The notes below the pieces were generated by a model. That model did no database searches, was not told the DNA's origin, and saw only the letters and a program-made list of their open reading frames with translations. Shown here piece after piece: positions 12,404-23,391 of a DNA stretch of 64,000 nt. The position numbers were made by a program, and so were the translations under genes. How positions within the stretch are numbered: the stretch's first letter is position 1; the number at the start of each line of letters is the position of its first letter. This DNA comes from Chondrosia reniformis. Taxonomy: Eukaryota > Porifera > Demospongiae > Chondrillida > Chondrillidae. Where the stretch lies: positions 4,278,001-4,342,000 of the forward strand of contig OX359194.1 of assembly GCA_947172415.1 (NCBI GenBank). Reading direction: 5' to 3'.

Positions 12404-13119
12404 GTAGTTACTAATTGTATGTACTAGTTGTATGTACTAGTAACTAGATATAAGCACTAGTTGTATGTAGTAGTTGTATGTACTAATGGTTTGTACTAGT
12501 TGTTTGAACTGGTTGTATGTAATTATATGTACTACTTGTATGTACTAGTTGTAAGTAATTATATGTACTAGTTGTATTTACTATTTTTGTAAAATTGTGG
12601 TATGTACTAGTTATATGTAATAATTGTATGTACCAGATGTATATACTAGGTGTAAGAACTAGTAACAATCTGTATTTACTAGTTGTTGAGACTAGTTGTA
12701 TGTACTAGCTGTATGTACTAGTTATATGTACTACTTGTATGCACTAGTAACTAGATGTATGTACTAGATCTATGTACTAGTACCATGTATATATTAGTTT
12801 TATGTACTAGTTGTGTGAAATTGATGTATGTACTAATTATATGTACTAGTTGTATGTACTAACTGTATGTACTAGTTATATGTACTAGTTGTATGAACTA
12901 GTAACTAGAAGTATGTACTAGTTGTATGTACTAGACTACTATTTATATTTATTTTCATGTTCTAGTTGTGTGAAATTGATGTATGTACTAGTTATATGTA
13001 CTCATCGTATGTACTAGCTATATGTACTAGTTATATGTACTACTTGTATGCACTAGTTGTATGTTCTAGTTGTATGAACTAGTTTTATGTGCTAGTTGTA
13101 TGTTCTAGTTGTCTCTAAT
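12404..13119 (+). repeat. 13-bp satellite, forward block in spacer
   Basis: Forward monomers with variants. Part (12404-12543) duplicates 11196-11335. Nothing else is visible in this stretch. Confidence 0.92.
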
Positions 13120-13467
13120 TGGGGCGCCGCAAGGGCCCCTATATTGTTTTCAGAAATTATGTTAACGTATGGCTTCCTGTTCGTAGTTTTGTAAATATAT
13201 ACATCTATGTACCTTTTAAAAATGGCGGATGTTCGGGTAGCTTTCGTTTTATAGTTTTCTCTTCCCTTGGGTAGAACATTGAACGAACGAAATGGACTTA
13301 AAAACCATCATTACTAAAACAATGTAACCTAAAGCTTGTCCAAATATTGACGGCCAACAAGAGTCGATATGAAATCAGATTACCGGATATCGATGAGAAC
13401 CAGTCAAGTATTTCGAGTTTACTCAGGGTCTCCTAGGGCCCCACGAGTTTTAAACTTGAACTCCTTG
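13120..13467. mobile_element. TIR element with GGCGCC hairpins, copy 1
   Basis: A non-satellite insert that is clearly related to 59420-59806 (shared body from atattgttttcag to the CCCCACGAG end). Its ends are inverted and G/C-rich (TGGGGCGCC on the left, GGGCCCCA on the right), but in this copy they are decayed. About 25 shared bases continue past the right terminal repeat through a GAGTTTTAAACTT near-palindrome. It has an internal deletion relative to copy 2 near 13345. No coding capacity; it behaves like a MITE. Confidence 0.65.
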
Positions 13468-14069
13468 TTTTTGTATCTACTAATTTTAATTACTATTTGT
13501 AGTTACTAGTTGTATGTATTAGTTTTATGTAGTAGTAACTAGTTGTATGTAATAGTTTCATATAGTAGTAACTAGTTGTATGTACTACTTTTATGTACTC
13601 TTTGAATGTACTAGTTGTATGTACTAGTTCTATGGACTAGTATAATGTACTAATTGTACGAACTTGTTGTATAGGTGTTCTAGTTTGTAGTTTTTTGCAT
13701 TAGTTATATGAACTAGTTGTATGTACTGGATGTATGTACTAGTTGTATGTACTAATTGTATGTAGTAGCGGTATCTACTAGTAGTTAGTTGCATGTACTA
13801 GTTATATGGACTAGTTGTATGTACTAGTTGTATGTACTAGGTGTATGTACAAGTTGTATTTACTAGTTGTATGAACTAGTTGTTTTTACTAGCTGTATGT
13901 AGTAGTTATATTTACTAGTTGTAGTTACTAATTGTATGTACTAGTTGTATGTACTAATAAGTAGTTGCATGTACTAGTTATATGTAATAGTTGTATGAAC
14001 TAGTTGTATGAACTAGTTGTATATACTAGGTGTATGTACTAGTTGTATTTACTAGTTGTATGTACTAGT
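13468..14069 (+). repeat. 13-bp satellite, forward block in spacer
   Basis: Forward monomers. 13623-14069 is the duplicate of 11411-11850. Confidence 0.92.
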
Positions 14070-14353
14070 TGTTTAGCAATATTAATGGAAGATGGCAAGA
14101 AAAGTTCCAAAAGTACCAGAAGCTGGCAGCTGATATGAGGAAACAATTTAGGGGCTACCGAATTAAGGTAGTCCCGATGATAATTGGTGCTTTGGGGACA
14201 GTGGACACGCTCCTGGAAGACCTTAGGGGAATTCCAAAGCTGTCAAAAAGTGCAGTAGAAGTGATGAGAGCCATGCAGAGAACTGTTCTCTGTTCGGCTG
14301 TGAGGATATTGAGGCGACATCTATCTGTTGAGGGATTGGGGCCTGGACGATAA
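14070..14353 (+). pseudogene. Reverse-transcriptase-type ORF, C-terminal remnant (copy C)
   Basis: Same 93-codon remnant as at 11851-12134, with the same predicted product, including KVVPMIIGALGTV and RILRRHLS. It starts inside satellite-derived sequence and ends at TAA, 14351-14353. It lacks the reverse transcriptase and endonuclease regions. Confidence 0.55.
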
Positions 14354-14623
14354 GTAGTCCTGTCCCAGTCCTTGCCTGTCGACCTCTGGAAAGCAGTGGT
14401 GGATTGGTGTATGGAGGTACTCCCTCCTATTATGACGGTCAACTTTGGCCCGACGTGCACCCGTCTGCTGCTGTCGGAAGGAGGAAAAGCCGAGGCTTCT
14501 GGCTAAAAACCCAAAGAAAGGAAAACATAACTGACTGAGGGTTGTCCAAGCCAGATACTCCTTGCCTTAGTACACTAAGGCAAGAAGTAACAAGGTTCTC
14601 CGTTAAGGCCTTTGTTTTTCAAG
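14070..14623 (+). mobile_element. Non-LTR retrotransposon-like 3' end, copy C
   Basis: Near-identical to copy B over the coding part (one base differs, GAG to GAA in a Glu codon) but with many more differences in the last 120 bases: hairpin loop TACA instead of TAAA, and ttctccgttaaggcc instead of ttttccattaaggct. The downstream satellite flank also differs from that of copy B. Confidence 0.65.
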
Positions 14624-15323
14624 TATGTACTAGTTGTTTTTACTAGCTGTAAGAAGTAGTTATATTTACTAGTTGTAGTTACTAATTGTATGTACTAGTT
14701 GTATGTACTAGTAACTAGATATATGCACTAGTTGTATGTAGTAGTTGTATGTACTAATGGTATGTAATAGTTGTAAGTACTAGTACGTAGTTGCATGTAC
14801 TAGTTATATGTAATAGTTGTATGAACTAGTTGTAGGTACTAGGTGTAGGTACTAGTAACAATCTGTATTTACTAATTGTATATACCAGTTGAATGTACTA
14901 GTTTTAAGTAATAAAATGTACTAGTTGTATGTACTAGTTGTGTGAAATTGTTGTATGTACTAGTTATATGTACTGGTTGTGTGAAATTATTGTATGTACT
15001 AGTTTTTTGAACTAGTTGTATGTAATTATATGTACTACTTGTATATACTAGTTGTGTGAAATTTGTGTATGAACTAGTTATATTTACTAGATGTAGTTAC
15101 TGGTTGTATGTACTAGTTGTATGTCCTAGTTATATATATATTAGATTATATGAACTAGTACTATGTCATTGTTGTAGTAATAGTTGTAAGTATTACATAG
15201 TTGTATGTACTAGGTGTATATAGTTAAATATATGGATTTGTTGTGTGTACTACTGTGTGCAATGGATGTATGAACTAGTTATATGTAATAGTTTTATATA
15301 CTAGTTTTATGTACTTATATGTA
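14624..15323 (+). repeat. 13-bp satellite, forward block in spacer
   Basis: Forward monomers with a higher share of the gtgtgaaattg variant. No other feature seen. Confidence 0.92.
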
Positions 15324-15772
15324 CAGTGTAACTGGGAAAATCCGCCACAATTCGTTCAAGCACTTGTTTGGCAGAATATTGAGTTTGGAGGTTTAGCCAA
15401 ATATCGTCATTACACAATTCTAATTATAACCAGCTAAATAAAATGATGAACAATATTTGCTTTTGCCTTTCCGTCGAATACTTCCTCTTACAGTCACATA
15501 TCTGGCAATTTTCAAGTCAGTTTTGGAACGCTTAGAGGTAATCTCAAAGATTTATTTGGTACGATTATAATGTTGATGAAAGCGGCAGATAACAAAGGTG
15601 GAAAACACCTATAAATGTATAATTGAGGCGAGAAAATAATGGGGGATGGCGGATTTGGCGTTTGGCGAATTACATAAATACTTCTAGTATGTAAATGAAT
15701 TCGTTTAATACGAACTCAGGCAGATTGGGGGGTTGTGCGTATTAAGCGGGGGCAGATTATCGGGTTACACTG
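15324..15772. mobile_element. Pogo/Tigger-like MITE with TA duplication
   Basis: A 449-base insert bounded by TA on both sides (15322-15323 and 15773-15774). The ends are inverted: CAGTGTAAC reads inward from both termini, followed by imperfect similarity (AATCCGCC on the left, AATCTGCC on the right). TA duplications with CAGT-starting termini are typical of pogo/Tigger members of the Tc1/mariner superfamily. There is no transposase open reading frame, so it is non-autonomous. Confidence 0.75.
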
Positions 15773-15774
15773 TA

Positions 15775-16603
15775 CTAGATTGATGTACTAGTAGCATTTA
15801 ATTGTTGTACATACTAGTTTTATATACTAGTTGTATATACTAGTAGCTTGTTGCATGTACTAGTTGTATATAATAGCAGCTAGTTGCATGTACTAGTTGT
15901 TTGAACAGGTTGTATGTAGTTATATGTACTACTTGTATGTACTAGTTGTATGTATTAGTTGTATGTACTAGTTATATGTACTAGCAACTATTATACGTAA
16001 TAGTTGTACGAACTGGTTGTAAGTATTAGCTGTATGTACTAGTTATATGTACTAGTTGGATGTACTAGCTTGTATGTTCTAGTTATGTGTACTAGTTGGA
16101 TGTACTAGCTGTATGTACTAGTTGGATTATACTAGTAACTAGTTGTATGTACTAATTGTATGAACTATATAGTTCTATGTATTAATTTTATGTACTAGTT
16201 TTGTGAAATTGATGTATGGACTATTTGTATTTACTAGTTGTATGTACTAGTAACTAGTTATATCTACTAGTTGTATGTACTAGTTTGATGTACTAGTTGG
16301 ATGTACTAGTAACTAGTTGCATATACTAGTTGTATGTAGTTTTATGTAAATAGTTTTATGTATATACTAGTTGTGTGTAATTGTTCTATGTATTAGTTAT
16401 ACATAGTAGTTGTATGTAGTTATCCTATGTACTAGTTATATGTATTAGTTGTATGTACTAGTTGTATGTACTAGGTGTATGTACTATTAACAAACTATAT
16501 TTACTAACTTTATCTGCTAGTTGTATGTAGTAGTGGTAAGTACTAGTAATTAGTTGCATGTACTGGTTATTTTTAATAATTGTATGAACTAGTTGTATGT
16601 ACT
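15775..16603 (+). repeat. 13-bp satellite, forward block
   Basis: Inverted partner of 10210-11003; the pairing starts near 15809. It ends at the strand switch gtactagtac centred at 16603/16604. Confidence 0.93.
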
Positions 16604-19600
16604 AGTACATACAATTAGTATATACGTTTAGAACATGCAACTACTACTTACAATTGAGTACATACAACTAGAACCTCCAACTGGTAAATATAACTAGTCC
16701 TAGTACATACAACTAGACCATACAACTAATAACGAGTACTTACAATAGTACATACAACTAGTAAATCCAAATGTTACACACAACTGGTACATATAACCAT
16801 TACATACTCATATAACTAGATCATATAACTAGTATATACAACTAGTACTTACAACTAGAAACTAGTACATGCAATTAGTACATACAACTAGTACATACAA
16901 CTAGTATCTGGTACTTACAACTAGTACCTACAACTGGTACATAACTATTTCACAGAATTAGTACATATAACTAGTATATACAACTTGTACATATAACCAG
17001 AACATAAACATATAACTAGTACAAATAACTCTTACATACAACTAAACTACAAACAGCTAGTACATACAACCAATAACTAGTAAATATAACTAGTACACAC
17101 AGCAATTACACACAACTAGTACATAGAACTAGTACATAAAACTAGTGACATACAACTTGTACATAGAACTAGAATACACAACTAGTAAAAACAACTAGTG
17201 TATACAAATAGTTACTAGTACATACAACTAGTACATACAAATAGTAACTACAACTAGTAAATATAACTAGTACATACAGCAATTACACACAACTAGTACA
17301 TACAAGTAGTACCTACAACTAGTACATCCATATGGTTACAAGTTCATACAACTAGTACATACAACTAAGTACATTTAACTAGCACATAAAAGTAGTACAC
17401 ATAACTAGTACATAAAACTAGTTACTAGTACATACAACTAGTACCTACAACTAGTACCTACAACGAGTACATACATATATTTACTAGTACATACAAATAG
17501 TACATACAACTAGTACATAAAACTAGTATATACAACTAGTACATACAATTAGTACATACAACTAGTAACTACAACTAGTAGATATTACTAGTACATACAA
17601 CAATTACACACAAGTCTTACATACAAGTATTACATATAACTACATAAAGCTAGTACATCCAACTAGTATATACATTTAGTACATACAGTTAGTTACTAGT
17701 ACCTACAACTAGTGCATAGAACTAGTAAAGACAATTAGTGCATGCAATTAGTATATACACAAAGTAAATTCAACTAATTCATTCAACATGTACATATAAC
17801 AAGTACATACAACTTGGTACATACAACTAGTGCATGCAACTATTACATACAACTAGCACATAGAAGAAGTAAATACAGCTAGTACATACAGCTAGTACAT
17901 ACAACTAGTCCATACAACTAGTTCTTAACTAATATATACATTCAACTAGTACATTAAAGGAGGCCATACAATTAGTACATACTACTAGAACATATAACTA
18001 ATACATACAAATAGTGTATACAACTAGCAACTAGCACATACAAAGTGTATCTAGGACAAACAGAACGATTCCATAAGACTAGAACATACAACTAGGGTAT
18101 ACACAAATAACTAGTACATATAAATAGTACCTACAACTAGTACATACAACTAGTTCATACAACTAGTACATACAACTAGCGCATACAACTTGTACTACAA
18201 CTAGCACATACAACTAGCACATAGAACGATTCCATAACACAAGACATACAACTAGTGCATACAACGAGTACACACAACTAGTCCATGCGACTAGTACATA
18301 AAACTAGTATATACAACTAGTACATTCAAGTATTACTTACAACTAGTACATACAACTAGTACATTAAACTAGTACTACAACTAGTACATAGAACTAGTAC
18401 ATAAAACTAGTATATACATACAACTAGTACATACAAATACAACTAGTACATAGAACTAGTACCTACAAAGAGTAAATGTAATTTATACTTGTAGATACAA
18501 GTAGCACAAGCAACTATTAAATATTACCAGTACTAATACAAAACACTAGCACAAACAACTAGTGCATACAGCTAGTTACTAGTACATACAACTAGTTTAT
18601 ATAACTAGAACATACAACTACTACATACAACTATTTACTACAACAAACAACTAGTTCATACGATTAGTACATACAACATCTAACGACAACTTGTAATTAT
18701 AACTAGTACAAACAACAATTAGACCCACCTAGTACATAAACTAGTAAATGCACCTAGTACATACAACTAGTACATGCAACTATTACATACGACTAGTTCA
18801 TGCAACCAGTATACACAACTACCACATATAACTAGCACATACACATAGTTTCTACAAAGAGTACGAACAACTAGTACATACAACTAGTACATAAAACTAG
18901 TACATCCAACTAGTACTTAGAACTAGTACACAGAACGATTCCATAACACTAGAACATAAAACTAGTACATACAACAAATACATAACTAGTACACACAACT
19001 ATTACATACAAATATATACAATTAGTACCTAAAACCACTGTATACATCTGGTACATACAACTACCACATACAACTAGTACATACAACTAGTTCGTACGAT
19101 CAGTTATTAGTACATATATACAACTAGTACATATAACTAGTACATACAACTAATACATACAAGTAATACATACAACTGGTTGTTACAACATACAACCAGT
19201 ATATATAACACACAACACACAACTACTACATAAAATTAGCACATACACTTATAACTAGTACATATAAATACTATACACAACTAGTACAAAGAACTAGTCC
19301 ATACAACTAGAACTTATAATTAGTACATACAATTGGTATATACAACTAGTATTTAGTACATAAAACAAGTACATACACCTAGTACATACAACTAGTACAT
19401 ACATCTAGTTACTAGTACAAACAATTAGTACATACAACTAGTAACTACAATTGGTAAATATAACTAGGACATACAACTAGTACATAAAACTAGATCATAC
19501 ATCCAGTTACTTGTACATACAATTAGTACATACAACTAGTACATACAACTAGATCATACATCCAGTTACTTGTACATACAATAAGTACATACAACTAGTA

Positions 19601-20342
19601 CATACAACTAGTAACTACAACTAGTACATACATTTAGTTACTTGTACATACAAGTTGTACACACCACTAGTTCATACATCTAGTACATACAGCTAGTTAC
19701 TAGTACATACACCTAGTTACTAATACATAAAACTAGTTACTAGTACATACAACTAGTACATACAGCTAGTAACTACTACTGGTAAATATAACTAGTACAT
19801 ACAACAATTACGCACAACTAGTACATAAAACTAGTACATACAACTAATATATACGACTAGTACATACAACTGGTACACACAACTAGTACATACAACTAGT
19901 ACATACAACTAGTATATACGACTAGTACATAGAACTAGTACACACAACTAGTACCTACAACTAGTACATACAACTAGTTACTAGTAGATGCAACTAGTAC
20001 ATACAACTAGTATATACAACTAGTAACTACAACCAGTAAATGCAGAGTGTTACTAGTTCATACAACTAGTACATACAACTAGAACATACAACTAGTATAT
20101 ACGACTAGTACATACAACTAGTACACACAATCAGTACATAGCACTAGTACATACAACTAGTATATACAACTAGTAACTACAACTAGTAAATACAGATTGT
20201 TACTAATACATACAACTTGTACATACAACTAGTTCATACAACTAGTTCATACAACTAGTTTATTTACTAATACATACAACTAGTACATACAACTAGTACA
20301 TAGAATTAGCACACCAACTAGTACATACAACTAGTACATATA
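16604..20342 (-). repeat. 13-bp satellite, reverse block
   Basis: GTACATACAACTA monomers. Landmarks shared with the left arm include cattac (16798), the ccataacacaag variant (18232) and cgcacaac (about 19811). Confidence 0.95.
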
Positions 20343-20387
20343 ACTGCATCGGAAGTTCCTGCAGACCCACCTATATACTGACTATAA

Positions 20388-20687
20388 AAGTACAGAAAAT
20401 TTTGCAATCAAGTGACAAAATGGCAGAGATCAGCCCAGAAGTCTTATGTGTCTGTTCTTGTGGTAAAGAAAGTCAGTCCCTCTAACCTGTGGTCAGAGAT
20501 TAAAGTTTGCAAATACAATGGTCTTTCTTCTCAGTCATCAGTCACTAACAGCCCATCTGCATCTAGTCTCAATTCCTACTTTGCCTCGATCACTTCAACA
20601 AATCAGGCAGTTGTGTATGCCTCAGTTGTGCCACCAAGTCCTTCCGTTCATGTTGATGTTTGCAATCTACAAACAAATTTTACATAA
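20388..20687 (+). CDS. Gene-like open segment, unknown product (copy 2)
   Basis: Inverted copy of 3124-3423, inside a 345-base non-satellite insert (20343-20687). It has 99 open codons with no in-frame ATG, preceded by an in-frame TAA at 20385-20387 and closed by TAA. The three substitutions relative to copy 1 (GTC to GTG, GTA to GTG, AAC to AAT) leave the predicted product unchanged, whereas the overlapping +2 frame would change at all three. Composition is protein-like, not repeat-like. No AATAAA follows, since satellite resumes at once. Product unknown. Confidence 0.3.
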   Translation, partial: KYRKFCNQVTKWQRSAQKSYVSVLVVKKVSPSNLWSEIKVCKYNGLSSQSSVTNSPSASSLNSYFASITSTNQAVVYASVVPPSPSVHVDVCNLQTNFT

Positions 20688-23391
20688 AACTAGTAACTAC
20701 AAGTAGTAAATATAAGTTGGACACACAACAATTACACACAACAAGTACATAAAACTAGTACACATAACTACATACAACTAGTACATACAACTAATACATT
20801 CAACTAGGACATACAGATAGTTACAAGTATATATAACTAATAACTACAACTAGTAAAGGGAGAGTGTTTCTAGTACATACAACTAGTATATACAACTAGT
20901 ACATAGAACTAGTACACACAACCAGTACATACACCTAGTAAATACAACTAATTTCTAGAACATGCAACTAGTACATACAACTAGTACTTACAACTAGTAA
21001 CTACAACTATATAGTAAATACAGATTGTTACTAGAACCTACACCAAGTACATATATACAACTAGTTCATACGACTAGTAGATACAACTAGTTTATATACC
21101 TAGTACATACAACTAGTTACTAGTACATTCAACTACTACATACAACAAGTACATAGAACTAGTACACACAACTAGTACATACAACTAGTACATACAACCA
21201 GTATATATATGTAGTACATACAACTAGTTACTAGTACAAACAACTAGTACACACAACTACTACATACAACCTGTACATTAAACTAGTAACTACAAGTAGT
21301 AAATATAACTCGTACATACTACAATTACACAAACCTAGGACATAAAACTAGCACATATAACTACATAAAACTAGTACACACAACTAATACATTCAACTAG
21401 GACATACAGATAGTTAATAGTACCTACAACTAGTACATAGATAAGGTTACAAGTTCATACAACTAGTATATACAACTAAGTACATTTAACTAGCACATAA
21501 ACCTAGTGCACATAAGTAGTACATACAACTAGTTACTAGTACACACAACTAGTACATACAATTAGTACCTACAACTAGTACACATAACTAGTACATACAA
21601 CTACATACTAGTACATTGAACTAGTACATACAACTAGTACATAAAACTAGTACCTACAACTAGTTACAAGCAAATACACCTAGAACATACAACTAGCACA
21701 TACAACTAGTACATACAACTATTTACTAGGACATAAAACTAGAACATGCAACTAGCATATACAACTAGTACATTCATCTAGTACATGCAACTAGTAAATA
21801 CATTTAGTACATATAACTAGTTACTAGTACATACAACTAGTACATTCAACTACTCTTTACAACTAGTATATTCAACTAGTTACCAGTACATACAACTAGT
21901 ACATATAACTACTTTTACATACAACTAGTACATATAACTAGTTACTTTTACATACAACTAGTACTTACAATTATAACATAGAACTTATACATACAACTAG
22001 TTACTAGTTCATACAACTTGTACATACAACTAGTTGTTACTAGTACATATATACGATTAGCACATACAATTATTACATACAACTAATAGATACAACTAGT
22101 TACTAGTACATACAACAGTACATACAACTAGCACACACAACTAGTACCTACAACTAAGAAATATAACCAGTACTAGTACATACAATTAGTATATATAAAA
22201 CACAACACACAACTACTACATATAACTAGCACATACAAATATAACTAGTACATATAAATAGTACATACAACTAGTACAAACACCTAGTCCATACAACTAG
22301 TACATACAACTAGTACATGCAACTAGTACAAACAACTAGTACATACAACTAGCACATACAACTGGTACTAAAATTAGTACTTTGAACTAGTACATAGAAC
22401 GATTCCATAACCCTGGAACATAAAAATAGTACATACAACAAGTATATAACTAGTACATAAAACTACTACATAATACCAGTAGTACCTAAGACTAGTAAAT
22501 ATAACTAGTACTAGTACTTACACCTAGTGCATACAACTAGTTCTAGTACTTACACCTAGTGAATACAGCTAGTTCATACAATATGTAGTACACACAACTA
22601 GTACATACAAGTAGAACATTGAATTAGTTGCTAGAACAAACAACTGGTGCATACAACTAGTACATTCAACTAGTAAGTACAACTGGTACACACAAGTAGT
22701 ACTTGCAATTGGTACTACAACAAGTACATAGAATTAGTACATGCACATATAGCTAGTTCATATAAATAGTACATACAATTAGTACATGCAACTGGTTCAT
22801 ACGACTAGTAAATACAACTAGTTGATACATCTAGTATATGCAACTAGTACTTGCAACTAGTACATACAATTAGCCCACACAACTAGAAGATAAAACTAGT
22901 ATATACAAGTAGTACATACAACTAGCCCACACAACTAGTATAAACAACTAGTACATACAACTAGTACAAACAAATAGTACATACAACTATTGCTACTTAG
23001 TACCTAGTATAACTAGTACTAGAACCTACAACTGTATAGTATACACAGCTGGTACATACAAGTAGTACATACAACTAGTACATACAACTAGTACATACAA
23101 TTAGTAACTGCAACTAGTAAATATAAGTAGTACTTACAACAATTACGTACAACTAGAACATTCAACTAGTACATGCAACTATCACTAAAACTAGTACATA
23201 TAACTAGTACATACAACTAGTACAAACAACTAGTACATACAACTATTACCTACCTAGTACCTAGTATAACTAGTACTAGAACCTACAACTCCACAGTATA
23301 CACAGCTGATGCATACAACTTGTACATACAACTAGTATATAAAACTAATACATACAACTAGTACATACAATTAGTAACTGCAACTAGTAGT
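20688..23391 (-). repeat. 13-bp satellite, reverse block
   Basis: Continuation of the right arm; pairs with 539-3123. It contains two copies of the cctacctagtacctagtat module (about 23010 and 23251). Confidence 0.95.

Larger units (their letters stand above)
15809..23391 (-). repeat. Large inverted repeat, right arm
   Basis: Reverse-complement partner of 539-11003. It has one copy of the 2.4-kb unit, and at most sites where the two left copies differ it carries the base of one or the other, which fits it being the undivided ancestral form. It ends abruptly at 23391, where the 122-bp satellite begins. Confidence 0.9.

Noticed and set aside
12483-12668. Frame of 61 codons rich in Tyr, Thr and Ser on the minus strand
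   Set aside because: Pure translation of the 13-bp satellite. The same applies to 46271-46456 (minus) and 58635-58871 (plus).
183-23391. 13-bp satellite as telomeric or subtelomeric repeat
   Set aside because: The monomer does not resemble TTAGGG-type telomere repeats, and it is present on both strands in alternating blocks.
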